Positions 1 to 8,747 of a DNA stretch of 64,000 nucleotides are shown piece after piece. Source of the DNA: an uncultured Clostridia bacterium (GTDB lineage: Bacteria > Bacillota > Clostridia > Oscillospirales > Acutalibacteraceae); assembly GCA_947166625.1 (NCBI GenBank), contig CAMVEX010000006.1, positions 1-64,000 on the forward strand. Direction: 5' to 3'. Position numbers and translations under genes: made by a program. Each line of letters starts with the position of its first letter. Positions within the stretch are counted from its first letter, which is position 1. The notes under the pieces are model-generated. The model saw nothing but the letters and a program-made list of their open reading frames with translations. It ran no database searches and had not been told where the DNA came from.

Positions 1-2
1 TT

Positions 3-2654
3 AATGAGTCAAACAAACAACTTCTTGGATTTGGGTGCGATTATTCAAGTGACGCTCCCACGGCTCTGATGACCTTCTCCTGCACCGTTGATGAAGATGC
101 ACAGGGCGATGCCGAAATCGCCGCCCCTCTCTGCTTAATTTCCGATAAGGACGCATCGGAAATTCCGAGTGGTTATTATTCGGCATTGTCTTGCGTAACC
201 ATTACTTCCGCCGATGCGGAAACCTACTCCGTCGGCGACACGCTCTATTACGGCACCTATCCGCAGAGCGGCGTAACGGATGAAGCGACGGTTGCCGCGC
301 TGAATGAAAAGCTTACGGATGAAGGCTGGGTGAGCTACGGCTATTACAGCGGCACCGGCACATGGGATGACGGTCTGATGACCTCCGGCGATTTTATGAG
401 GTATCAGGACATCGTGTTTGACGGAGTTAAATACAGAGCCGTCATATTCGACAGTTACAGGCCATATGAACCCGGATTTACTTCAAGCGAGAACAATACC
501 TGGCAGGACGATAACGGCTACGAAGCAGGTACGGTTTACTGGTTTGAAATTGAGCCTCTCGAATGGCGGGTGCTTGACCCGGATAACGGGCTTATTATAT
601 GTGAAACAATCATTGACGCTCAGCCATACAATAACTTTGTTATCAGCGCAGACAGCGAATACTGGGGAGATGCGGACAAAACATATTACCCGAATAATTA
701 TGCAAAAAGCAGTATCAGAGAATGGCTCAACAATAATTTCATAAATACAGCATTTTCAAATGAGCAAAAATCAAATATGAAGGCTGAATCTATGAATAAT
801 GACGGTTATTATACTCTGACCGGCACACCCGGATATGAGAAATATGATGCTCCGTCAACTGATGACAAGGTTTTCCTGCTTTCTTATGATGATGTTTTGA
901 ACAGCAGCTACGGCTTCAGCACCGGCACAAGATTTGATCCTGCCAGAGAGGCTGAAGGAAGCGATTACGCAAAATGTCAGGGATTATATGTATATAGCTA
1001 CAGCAATCCGGGCTACAGCTATGACGGATGTTCCAATTGGCGTTTACGCTCACCCGGCGATGATTCTCACCATTCCTGCGTTGTGCGTAACGACGGATTT
1101 GTTTGCTACAACTACAGTACCGGTTATTCCAGGGAAGGCGTTCGGCCTTCTTTGAAACTGCAAGAGCTTAAATCCGACCCGACGGGCGCTCCTTTATACA
1201 CGATAATTGAAATTCCCGAAGGTATAGAGGAAAGCTATAAGGCGACCGAATATACGGGCGTCGAGACCGCAGAGGGCTATACCCTGAGCGGCACCGTCAA
1301 GGCGACCGACGCCGGCGATTACACCGCCACGGCAACTCTTGAAGAAGGATATATCTGGAGCGACGGCACCCTTGAGCCGAAAGATATAAGCTGGAAAATA
1401 ACACCGCGCCTTATATGGTTCTGCTCAGAAGCGGGTCTTGATGAAGATTCATTTATTTATGACGGCACAGCCAAAGAGCCGGAGCTTGAATTCCTTAAAG
1501 ATTCTTACATTACGAAAGATCTTGTTGAGGGCGTTGACTATGAAATCATTCACAAGGAATGGAGAAATAACATAAATGCCTCCGATCCGAATGAAGCAGA
1601 TTCGGAAAAACTGCCGACAGCGGTGATCGCGGTTGAAGGAAAGGGCAATTACAAAGATTCACAGGATTTGTATCTGACCTTTGATATATTAAAAGCCGAT
1701 CCCGAAGTGACCGCTCCCGTTCCCGTTGAAGGGCTCAAGGCCGACGGCAACGAAAAAGAGCTTGTTACTCCTGGCAGAACAACCGGCGGCACCCTCGAAT
1801 ATTCGCTCGACGGCGAGAATTATTCCGAAACCGTGCCGTCCGGAAAAGCCGAAGGTGAATATACGGTTTATTACAGAGTGACCGGCGATGAGAATTACAA
1901 TGATGTTGAGCCTCAGACTGTCACCGCAGCTATAGGCGAAAACATCCACACGGTAACATATATCGTTGACGGCGAGGAATTTGCAAAGTTTGATGTGAAT
2001 TTCGGTCAGGCTGTTGCCAGACCCCGCACACCGCAAAAAGAGGGTTATAAATTCGCGTGGATTGACGAGATTCCCGAAACGATGCCTGCCGAGGATGTAA
2101 CAATCAACGGCACATTCACTCCGATTGAATACACAGCGACATTTGTTGACGAAAACGGCAAGACGGTCAAGAAAGTAACATTCACGGTCGAAACCGAGAA
2201 ACTCGATGAACCCGCCGTTCCCGAAAAGACAAATTACAACGGCAAGTGGGAAGAATATATCATCGAGGCAAAAGACCTCACTATAAAACCCGTTTACACT
2301 CTCGCGGGCGAAACGAAAGTTACCGCCGATTGCGGAAATGAAATAACACTTGATTACAAAGAATCAAAGACCTATAACTTCAATGTGGAGTATATGCCCG
2401 AGGGAGCAAGCGCTCATATCTTCATTAACGGCGAAGATAAAGGCGAGGGAACAACATACGAGGTAAAAGAGCCGACGGACGGTTACACAGTTGAATGCAA
2501 AGTCCTCGATGAAAACGGCAACGAGATCGCAACAAGCGGCGAAATCAAAGCGAAGGTCAAAAACTGTTTCTTTGACAGACTCAAATGGTTCTTCAATAAC
2601 TTTATGACCGTAATTCTCAAATCATTCATTGACGCCCTGCTTGCAGCCTGCTGA
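3..2654 (+). CDS. Large surface protein with DUF6273 and Ig/MBG-like repeats (5' end outside window)
   Basis: The reading frame is open to the left edge of the window, so the ATG at 69 is probably internal and the true N terminus with any signal peptide is missing. Near residue 55 (counted from the ATG at 69) there is a GDTLYYGTYPQS segment. It is followed by a DUF6273-like module whose later part reads NWRLRSP and ends in GVRPSLKL. From about residue 390 come beta-rich modules resembling MBG/Ig-like and InlB-type repeats (YTATFVDENGKTVKKV). The last 25 residues form an aromatic, hydrophobic tail (LKWFFNNFMTVILKSF), which might anchor the protein to the membrane. Composition and modules suggest an exported, cell-surface or adhesion-type protein. 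The binding partner cannot be told from sequence. A clear intrinsic terminator follows. Confidence 0.75.
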   Translation, partial: NESNKQLLGFGCDYSSDAPTALMTFSCTVDEDAQGDAEIAAPLCLISDKDASEIPSGYYSALSCVTITSADAETYSVGDTLYYGTYPQSGVTDEATVAALNEKLTDEGWVSYGYYSGTGTWDDGLMTSGDFMRYQDIVFDGVKYRAVIFDSYRPYEPGFTSSENNTWQDDNGYEAGTVYWFEIEPLEWRVLDPDNGLIICETIIDAQPYNNFVISADSEYWGDADKTYYPNNYAKSSIREWLNNNFINTAFSNEQKSNMKAESMNNDGYYTLTGTPGYEKYDAPSTDDKVFLLSYDDVLNSSYGFSTGTRFDPAREAEGSDYAKCQGLYVYSYSNPGYSYDGCSNWRLRSPGDDSHHSCVVRNDGFVCYNYSTGYSREGVRPSLKLQELKSDPTGAPLYTIIEIPEGIEESYKATEYTGVETAEGYTLSGTVKATDAGDYTATATLEEGYIWSDGTLEPKDISWKITPRLIWFCSEAGLDEDSFIYDGTAKEPELEFLKDSYITKDLVEGVDYEIIHKEWRNNINASDPNEADSEKLPTAVIAVEGKGNYKDSQDLYLTFDILKADPEVTAPVPVEGLKADGNEKELVTPGRTTGGTLEYSLDGENYSETVPSGKAEGEYTVYYRVTGDENYNDVEPQTVTAAIGENIHTVTYIVDGEEFAKFDVNFGQAVARPRTPQKEGYKFAWIDEIPETMPAEDVTINGTFTPIEYTATFVDENGKTVKKVTFTVETEKLDEPAVPEKTNYNGKWEEYIIEAKDLTIKPVYTLAGETKVTADCGNEITLDYKESKTYNFNVEYMPEGASAHIFINGEDKGEGTTYEVKEPTDGYTVECKVLDENGNEIATSGEIKAKVKNCFFDRLKWFFNNFMTVILKSFIDALLAAC

Positions 2655-2676
2655 GAAAAACAACATTAACGCCATA

Positions 2677-2708
2677 CCGCCCGGATCGCTCCGGGCGGTT
2701 GCTTTTTG
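2677..2708 (+). terminator. Intrinsic terminator of the surface-protein gene
   Basis: A 9-bp GC-rich stem (CCGCCCGGA / TCCGGGCGG) with a 4-nt loop is followed by TTGCTTTTT. It lies 22 nt after the stop codon of the surface-protein gene, in the convergent gap before the minus-strand glycosyltransferase. Confidence 0.9.
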
Positions 2709-2813
2709 TATCTGAAGCTTTTTATTTTCAAAAAGAGTTATGTCGAGACACGACAGATATGAGGCTGTCCGCAATGCGGGCTGCCGAAGGAATATTCGGA
2801 ATTCATTAAAAAA

Positions 2814-3554
2814 TCATCTGTCATTATAATCATAAAAAAGTTCATCAAGGAGTTTATCCAGATCCTTTTTATTGCCGAATGCGGCTTTTACGAAAGCAAA
2901 GATATTTTTGAACATAAGCTTAAAATATAGCCAATCGCCGAGGTCATCGTATTTGCGAGTTGAATTGATAAGATAATTCTCTTTCAGAACGGTGTATTTC
3001 AGCCCGGATTTCTTACCGTATTTTTTGATTTTTTTCGCGGTATCTGCATCCTCCATCGCCTTTTTTTCGGTGAATCCGCCGACGGCGTCAAAGGTTGATT
3101 TCTTTGCCCAGAAGATACCGCAGTAAAGCCCCGTCAATCCAAAAGAAACGCGGCACATTATGTCGTTGCACCAAAGAGGAAAAGAGTACCGTTCAAACCT
3201 TATCGGCGCGCCGCCGCCTATGTATTTACCGCTTTCAAGCAGTGATACCGCTTCTTTTATCGTGCCGGGGGTCATACGGTTGTCGCAATCAATGGTCAGG
3301 ATGATTTCTCCCTGCGCCGATTTGATTCCGTCATTACGTACTTTTGCTATACATCTGTCTTCATTAAAAATAACCTTTGCACCCGCGCGCTTCGCAAGAA
3401 AGGCGGTGCTGTCGGTGCAGCGGTTGCAGACAACAGTTATTTCAACTTCGCCGCCGTAAACCGCCGACGCATCATTGATGGATTTAATACATCTTTCAAC
3501 ATATTTTTCTTCATTATGAGCGGGAATTATGACCGAAACAGACGGTATATTCAT
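2814..3554 (-). CDS. Glycosyltransferase family 2
   Basis: A 246-residue GT-A fold glycosyltransferase that would move a sugar from a nucleotide-sugar donor. The N terminus SVSVIIPAHNEE and the metal-binding region LTIDCDNR (a DxD-type site near residue 90) are typical of family 2. I place the start at the MNIPSVSV methionine rather than at the longer ORF start. AGGAGA lies at the right distance upstream of this ATG, and the longer start would fall inside an upstream hairpin. There is no transmembrane segment at the ends, so it is probably cytosolic or peripheral. It follows the aminotransferase gene on the same strand with a 68-nt gap. The acceptor and pathway are unknown; cell-envelope polysaccharide is a guess. 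Confidence 0.85.
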   Translation of the reverse strand: MNIPSVSVIIPAHNEEKYVERCIKSINDASAVYGGEVEITVVCNRCTDSTAFLAKRAGAKVIFNEDRCIAKVRNDGIKSAQGEIILTIDCDNRMTPGTIKEAVSLLESGKYIGGGAPIRFERYSFPLWCNDIMCRVSFGLTGLYCGIFWAKKSTFDAVGGFTEKKAMEDADTAKKIKKYGKKSGLKYTVLKENYLINSTRKYDDLGDWLYFKLMFKNIFAFVKAAFGNKKDLDKLLDELFYDYNDR

Positions 3555-3578
3555 GAAAATTCTCCTGATATTATTACT

Positions 3579-3608
3579 CGGAGGGACCTGCAAAAACAGA
3601 TCCCTCCG
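3579..3608 (-). other. Perfect-looking hairpin between aminotransferase and glycosyltransferase genes
   Basis: Read on the minus strand, CGGAGGGATCTG pairs with CAGGTCCCTCCG across a TTTTTG loop (12 bp with one G-T pair). No U-tract follows. It sits about 25 nt upstream of the glycosyltransferase start, so it may be an mRNA processing or attenuation element rather than a full terminator. Confidence 0.55.
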
Positions 3609-3622
3609 TGATTAAGAAAACA

Positions 3623-5119
3623 TTATTTATCGAGATTTCTGGTGCACTTTGTGACGGTCTTGAAGACATCCTCAAAGTGATTGAGAGCCTCGTCAACGAC
3701 CTCGTCGGTATCGGCGAGAGAGGTGTAAAGACGGGAGCCGGCAAGGGTAACGATGCCGTGAGCCATATAAGCCGCGCCCATCTGCTCCATAGCGACCTTC
3801 CTGCGAAGCATCTCCGGCTTCTCTTTGAGCATGGGGATGACGGAATTGGGAAGGAACATGGATGAGAAATCATAGCTCATTGCGCCGGAGCACTCAAGAT
3901 GGCAGATGGAGCCCTGGTTGTAAGCTACGAAGGGAAGCGAATACTTATCGATAAGACCCTGGAGACCTGCGGTGATCCTGTCGCCCGCCCTGCCTGCCTT
4001 CTCGCAGGCGTTGGTCTTTTCGATCTCCTGAATAGCTGTATATCCGGCAAACGCCGAGAGCGGGTTTGCGGCGAGAGTTCCGCCGACATAGGCTCTCTTC
4101 ATCATTGTGCCGACGCCGGCAGCCATACCACTGACGAATTCTTTCTTACCGCCTACGCCGCCTGCTGACGGATAGCCGCCCGCGACGACCTTGCCGAAGA
4201 TGGTAAGATCGGGAACAACGCCGAAGTAACCCTGAGCGCCGCCGAGACCGATACGGAAACCGGTAACGACCTCATCCATGATGAAGAGGGCGCCGTATTT
4301 GTCGCAGAGCTCGCGAACACCTTTGTTATAATCGAAATCAACGGGTCTTGTGCCGCTTTCGGGGCCTACGGGCTCAACGATAACCGCCGCTGTGCCGCCG
4401 CGAAGCTTATTGAGTTTGAGCATCTGCTCGAGCATATTGAGATCGTTGGGTCTGACTTCGTCGGTAGTGCTGTAAGCGCCTCTGGGGATACCGAAGGATT
4501 CGAGGAAGCTTCTTGAGCCGGGGATCTTAAGACCGTAAACCATCTGATCGGACCAGCCGTGATATGCGCCGCCGACCTTGATGATCCTCTTATTCTTTGT
4601 AGCGTTGCGGGCTACGCGGATAGCCGCCATAACGGATTCGGTACCCGAGCCGAGCATACGGAACATTTCAACGGCGGGCATATGCTTATTTATCTCTTTT
4701 GCGAGAAGAAGCTCAGCCTCATGGAAAAGACCCGTTACGGGGCCGCATTCGTTGATAAGCTGGATCGCCTTTTCGCGAACGGGAGCATAGTTGCTGCCTA
4801 AGATAGTGGGGCCGCCTGCCTGAAGGAAGTCAAAATACTTATTGCCGTCGATATCATAGAGATAAGCGCCGTCCGCCTTGGTGATGCAGATAGGGAACGG
4901 ATAGTTGAAAGCGAGGTTGTGCTGAACGCCGCCGGGGATATACTTTTTCGCTTCGGTGGTGATTTCTTTTGATTTTGCGCACTTGGTCTCGAAATACTCA
5001 AGATCCTTCTTGAGCTCTTCGTCATTTACACAGTAAATGGGCTGGGAAGTGAGGTAATGAAGCTTATTGTAGATAGGCTGTGCGGGGGACCAATTTTCGA
5101 TTGCGTAACCGTTACTCAT
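3623..5119 (-). CDS. Class III PLP aminotransferase, glutamate-1-semialdehyde aminomutase-like
   Basis: A 498-residue fold-type I PLP enzyme. It has the class III signature MDEVVTGFR (PLP-ring aspartate) and a candidate Schiff-base lysine in TIFGKVVAGGYP. The overall pattern is closest to glutamate-1-semialdehyde 2,1-aminomutase (HemL). An N-terminal extension of about 50 residues makes it longer than typical HemL, near 430 residues. No other haem-synthesis genes are nearby, so a HemL role is not supported by context. It may be a paralogue acting on another amino aldehyde or amino acid. It overlaps the upstream TetR gene by 4 nt (ATGA), implying coupled translation and likely control by that regulator. 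Confidence 0.8.
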   Translation of the reverse strand: MSNGYAIENWSPAQPIYNKLHYLTSQPIYCVNDEELKKDLEYFETKCAKSKEITTEAKKYIPGGVQHNLAFNYPFPICITKADGAYLYDIDGNKYFDFLQAGGPTILGSNYAPVREKAIQLINECGPVTGLFHEAELLLAKEINKHMPAVEMFRMLGSGTESVMAAIRVARNATKNKRIIKVGGAYHGWSDQMVYGLKIPGSRSFLESFGIPRGAYSTTDEVRPNDLNMLEQMLKLNKLRGGTAAVIVEPVGPESGTRPVDFDYNKGVRELCDKYGALFIMDEVVTGFRIGLGGAQGYFGVVPDLTIFGKVVAGGYPSAGGVGGKKEFVSGMAAGVGTMMKRAYVGGTLAANPLSAFAGYTAIQEIEKTNACEKAGRAGDRITAGLQGLIDKYSLPFVAYNQGSICHLECSGAMSYDFSSMFLPNSVIPMLKEKPEMLRRKVAMEQMGAAYMAHGIVTLAGSRLYTSLADTDEVVDEALNHFEDVFKTVTKCTRNLDK

Positions 5120-5691
5120 TTGTTTTCCTCCTGATTTTTAAGAAAATTTATAAAACGGCAGATTTTATCATAGATTTCGCCTGCATCATCGAAACTCTCT
5201 TTATCTGCAAATTTTTGGAATACAAGGCCGAAATAGGCGCCCATGATGAGGGCGGAAATATCTTTGGGAGAGAATTGACCGAGCAGCTCTTTATAGCCCT
5301 CGGTTTTGATCTCATCAGCCATAAGTGACAGGATATCGGAAATACTGCTGTCGCTGTCGCCGATAAGGCTCTTCATAAGCAGCTGGCCCATAACATAGGG
5401 GTATTTGCAGGTATCAACGGTAAGCTGGGTAAACAGAGCCTCGAGATCTGTTTTTCCGTCTGAGGCGGAAGCTTTGATGATATCGTCAATTTCTTCATTC
5501 GCTATCTGGGAAAGCATATCGTCAAGCGAATCGAAATGTGTGAAAAATGTTGAGCGGGAAACATCCGCTCCCTCGGCAATTTCTTCAATGGTTACGTTGC
5601 CGATGCCGTATTGCTCAAAAAGCAATTTGGCGCTGTGTTTTAACGCGCGGTGGGTTGCTTCGCGCTTGCGTGACTGTCTGGTTTGTTCCAT
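5116..5691 (-). CDS. TetR/AcrR family transcriptional regulator
   Basis: A 191-residue protein with an N-terminal TetR helix-turn-helix at about residues 12-60 (NVTIEEIAEGADVSRSTFF, then HFDSLDDML). The variable C-terminal ligand-binding half is not assignable. It is the first gene of a two-gene unit with the aminotransferase, sharing an ATGA overlap. The simplest reading is an autoregulated repressor that senses the substrate or product of the aminotransferase. A good minus-strand promoter lies 45-75 nt upstream, with a direct repeat at its -35 end that could be part of the operator. Confidence 0.9.
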   Translation of the reverse strand: MEQTRQSRKREATHRALKHSAKLLFEQYGIGNVTIEEIAEGADVSRSTFFTHFDSLDDMLSQIANEEIDDIIKASASDGKTDLEALFTQLTVDTCKYPYVMGQLLMKSLIGDSDSSISDILSLMADEIKTEGYKELLGQFSPKDISALIMGAYFGLVFQKFADKESFDDAGEIYDKICRFINFLKNQEENK

Positions 5692-5735
5692 ATATCACTC
5701 GGCATTGAGCCGTTCCTTTCTTCAGATTTGAGAAA

Positions 5736-5765
5736 ATTATATCACAGCAAAATTAAAAAAGTAAA
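5736..5765 (-). promoter_or_regulatory. Predicted sigma-70 promoter of the TetR-aminotransferase unit
   Basis: On the minus strand TATAAT is preceded by TTTACT at 18 nt spacing. It lies about 45 nt upstream of the TetR start codon in an AT-rich gap. Confidence 0.6.
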
Positions 5766-5786
5766 GTCTTTTTTATACTCAAGTCT
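5760..5786. repeat. Imperfect 10-bp direct repeat at the tetR promoter
   Basis: AGTAAAGTCT and ACTCAAGTCT are spaced 17 bp start to start, sharing 8 of 10 positions. They overlap the -35 element of the TetR promoter. This could be a half-site arrangement for the regulator, but TetR operators are usually palindromic, so confidence is low. Confidence 0.3.
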
Positions 5787-5815
5787 AAAAATAAACATAA
5801 ATCTACTTATTGCAC

Positions 5816-5846
5816 AAAAAAATGCCCTGTTTTTGTTCAACAGGGC
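5816..5846 (-). terminator. Intrinsic terminator of the glgP operon
   Basis: On the minus strand GCCCTGTT pairs with AACAGGGC over a 7-nt loop and is followed by ATTTTTTT. It lies just after the stop of the last gene of the minus-strand operon (5854). Confidence 0.88.
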
Positions 5847-5853
5847 AAATGAA

Positions 5854-6768
5854 TTATGCGTTTGCGGGCTTTTCAAAGAAATGAGTGAAATTAAGCATAA
5901 AGAGCAGGATGTAAGCGGCGGTCATCGGGATATTCTCAATGACGGCGCTCTTGAAGCCCGCGACGGTGAGAACGAGCAGGGCAACGAGCACAAGGGCAAA
6001 TGCGATAAGCGCTCCGAGGAATCTGCCCTTTTCTTTAACCGCCTTACTGAAAAGGAAGAAGACAAGGGGCATTGCGCAGCATCCCGCAAAGACGATGGCG
6101 CCGATCCAGTGACCTGCGCAGCGGGCAACGCTGAAATCTTTATCCACGCCGTAGGACGGGCAGTTGACGGTAACATAAATTGCGACCGAGCCAAGGGAGC
6201 CGAGGATAACGCCGAGCCTGCTGCTGTAGCCGTATTTACGATAGGTGTACATCGTATTCATAAATATCGAAGCGGATGCGAGAACGCCCCACAGACGGAA
6301 GGACCAGGGATATTCAAGCCCGGTCATACTGGCGGTGACATAGGTGAGTTTATCTCTGAAAGCCGCCTGAGTTACAACGCCGTCTTTGACTATCGTTACA
6401 TCAAAGAAGCCGTACCAGTTGATAAACACGCATCCTGCGATCAAGAGGATAACGCACGCGGCGGTTATGCCCTTATTGAGGGATTTCGCATAGAGTATTT
6501 TTGCGATATAGAAGATGAAAAGCAGAAGGCACACGCAGGAGATGACGACCCAGACGGGATAGAGCCAATGTCTGCCGACCATACCGGTAATATCGGGCTG
6601 AACATAGGGCGGATAATAGCCGCTGATCCGGCGCGCCGCCTCTTTTTCATAATGGAAGAGAACTATATCTTTCATAAAGAAGGTCATCCATACGCCGTAA
6701 ACGGCGGTGATGATGATCCACATTACGGCGTAACCCTTCGGCATTTTTTTATCTTGAAGTTCGGACAT
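5854..6768 (-). CDS. Polytopic membrane protein of unknown function
   Basis: A 304-residue protein with about seven to eight hydrophobic spans, for example near residues 13-31, 70-90, 108-125 and 235-300. I do not recognise a family. The start MSELQDKK is chosen because GAGGAG lies 7 nt before it; the longer ORF start has no ribosome site. It is the last gene of the glgP-tadA-TRIC-hydrolase unit and follows the secreted hydrolase-like gene by 41 nt, suggesting a joint envelope role with it. The gene ends at an intrinsic terminator. No catalytic motif is visible. Confidence 0.7.
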   Translation of the reverse strand: MSELQDKKMPKGYAVMWIIITAVYGVWMTFFMKDIVLFHYEKEAARRISGYYPPYVQPDITGMVGRHWLYPVWVVISCVCLLLFIFYIAKILYAKSLNKGITAACVILLIAGCVFINWYGFFDVTIVKDGVVTQAAFRDKLTYVTASMTGLEYPWSFRLWGVLASASIFMNTMYTYRKYGYSSRLGVILGSLGSVAIYVTVNCPSYGVDKDFSVARCAGHWIGAIVFAGCCAMPLVFFLFSKAVKEKGRFLGALIAFALVLVALLVLTVAGFKSAVIENIPMTAAYILLFMLNFTHFFEKPANA

Positions 6769-6809
6769 GATCCGTCTCCTCTCTTTTTCTTTCATTTTTT
6801 ACCGTTTTC

Positions 6810-8735
6810 TCATATCAGCGGGATGAAGAAAAGCCAGTAATCATTGCCGCCGAAAATCTTTTCAAAAACATCGCTGATGAATTTTGTCACCTTGAGAAGG
6901 AAGGGCAAAAGAGTATATTTCACAAATGAGCTGTCATCATTTTTGCCGAGCATCTTTGCTTTTTCCATGGCGGTATATAATTCACGCTCGACCTCAGCGG
7001 TCTCACTCTGAGACCACACCCTATTTTCGCGAAGGGCGACCGCCTTTTCGTAAGCGGCGTCAACGGCTCCGTTTTTACCGGCGAGTTCATTCTCATTATA
7101 ACGCCTCATCAGGCTCTCGATACGGCTGAGATCTCTGTATTCGTTAAACTGGGCGTATCCGCCGTTTTCGTTTCTCGCATCCTTGATGGATCTGTCCGTC
7201 AGCAGGGCAACGCAGAGACCGATGACATCATTCACCGAGCTCTGGAGCTTGAGATGGCTTTGATTTTTGACAAAGAACGTTTTATCGGGAAGCGCGCAGG
7301 TGCCGGCGTCAACGAGCCTGTCGGGGTCTATATAGGAGCTGTCGATCGCGGGGGTATAATCGCTGCCGAAGGGCTTACCCTTCTCTGCAAAGGTGGCGCC
7401 GATTGAGGTGGACGCAGCCTGGATTATCTCATCAGAGCTGAGCCTGAAATGCTCGACCGCGGCGGGAAGCTCGAGATTATAGCCGGTCACGCAGAAAATA
7501 TCCACGCCTTCGTCATTCAGCTCTTTTATCCTCTCCTTCGCGCCGAGCTGGATATTATAGTATCGGTCCGTCTGACGCTTCAAAACGGCGTGAGCCTCAT
7601 CGGAGATATATTTCGCCGCCATGGCGGGATACTCCGCGCTCGGCACAAGCGCCCACATGGACTGGCAGTTGCGCATTAGTTTCGCGAGCACCTCGTTTAT
7701 CGCCCTTGAAAGAGCTTCTTCGAGGAAATCGCTGAATACCTCCTGCGGTATCGCTCTCGCGACAGCGTTGCCCAGATAAGCCAGCGCCATATATTCCTCA
7801 GCCGCGAGATTTACGATATTCGGGATAAGATCATTGTAGATAACGCTGCCGTCACCGAGGGTGGAGCGGTCATCCATAAGATCGCTGAGCAGATATGAGC
7901 CGTCCGTCGCCGCGGCGGCAAGAATGATCCTGTCGATTTCGGAGGTATCTATATAATCTGCAAGCCAGGTGTTTGCGACAGTACCGCCGAGGCTGATAAA
8001 TACAAGGCTCACCTTATCGTGACCCGTCTGATACTTGACCATATCAATATATTCATTGAGGTCTGCGGCGGTTTCGAGGATATTGCCGAAAGAGGCATAA
8101 GAATAATAATACGCGTGGTCATACCCCGCTTTTTCGCAGAAGGCGGTGATATCGACCTGCTTCTCTATAAAATCATACTGATATTCATATTTGGTGGTCG
8201 GCAGGGTGTTGCCGTCATCATCGGTGCCGTAGCCCTTGGCGTAATTATACGACCTGTCGGGCACTTTCTTTGTCTCTTCGAGAGAATACCAATATTCGTC
8301 AACGGCGACATCATTCACTCTGGTGCCGTCGGGATTGAAATAATGATCGCTGAAGCTCTCATCAAAAATACCTATGAGGGTATCAAACAGACCGTCGCGA
8401 TCTCTTTTGAGGATGGATCTGAGTATTGACGGAACGGCATCTTTGAGCTCCTGCTTGAGTTTGACGGTATCAAACATAAAGCTCATATCCATTCCCTCAA
8501 CTATCGGGAAACCGTCACTCGTCATAAGATCGTTGCCGCTCTTATCGCGGACATAGGTCTGCGACTGCATAATACCGGGGACGATTATCACGGGCGAATA
8601 GCCGCAGTCCCCTGCGTAGTGAGTCTTGACCTCATGCTCCCATTCGTGAGCGCCGTCGGCACCCGCGCCGATAGGCAGGCAGCATACGGCGACAGTCACG
8701 CAGAGTAAAACGCTGAGAAGTTTTTTGACTTTCAT
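6810..8735 (-). CDS. Secreted alpha/beta-hydrolase (lipase)-like protein
   Basis: A 641-residue exported protein. It has a clear signal peptide (KKLLSVLLCVTVAVCCLPIGAGA) followed by a lipase-type opening (SPVIIVPGIMQS) and a nucleophile-elbow-like strand-turn-helix, VSLVFISLGGTVAN, near residue 245. In the usual G-H-S-x-G-G elbow the first Gly-His is replaced by Phe-Ile, while the Ser and the two Gly remain. The enzyme could therefore be active with an altered pocket, or inactive. The last 40 residues are strongly hydrophobic and aromatic (KFISDVFEKIF, YWLFFIPLI) and may hold the protein at the membrane. It is co-transcribed with a TRIC channel upstream and a membrane protein downstream. The substrate is unknown. 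Confidence 0.7.
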   Translation of the reverse strand: MKVKKLLSVLLCVTVAVCCLPIGAGADGAHEWEHEVKTHYAGDCGYSPVIIVPGIMQSQTYVRDKSGNDLMTSDGFPIVEGMDMSFMFDTVKLKQELKDAVPSILRSILKRDRDGLFDTLIGIFDESFSDHYFNPDGTRVNDVAVDEYWYSLEETKKVPDRSYNYAKGYGTDDDGNTLPTTKYEYQYDFIEKQVDITAFCEKAGYDHAYYYSYASFGNILETAADLNEYIDMVKYQTGHDKVSLVFISLGGTVANTWLADYIDTSEIDRIILAAAATDGSYLLSDLMDDRSTLGDGSVIYNDLIPNIVNLAAEEYMALAYLGNAVARAIPQEVFSDFLEEALSRAINEVLAKLMRNCQSMWALVPSAEYPAMAAKYISDEAHAVLKRQTDRYYNIQLGAKERIKELNDEGVDIFCVTGYNLELPAAVEHFRLSSDEIIQAASTSIGATFAEKGKPFGSDYTPAIDSSYIDPDRLVDAGTCALPDKTFFVKNQSHLKLQSSVNDVIGLCVALLTDRSIKDARNENGGYAQFNEYRDLSRIESLMRRYNENELAGKNGAVDAAYEKAVALRENRVWSQSETAEVERELYTAMEKAKMLGKNDDSSFVKYTLLPFLLKVTKFISDVFEKIFGGNDYWLFFIPLI

Positions 8736-8747
8736 ACTGTTCTCTCC

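Noticed and set aside
5683-6840. Long plus-strand ORF of 385 aa
   Set aside because: It lies antisense to the membrane protein gene at 5854-6768 and crosses its terminator. The protein is polar and low in hydrophobic blocks with no family pattern; it is a codon-bias shadow.
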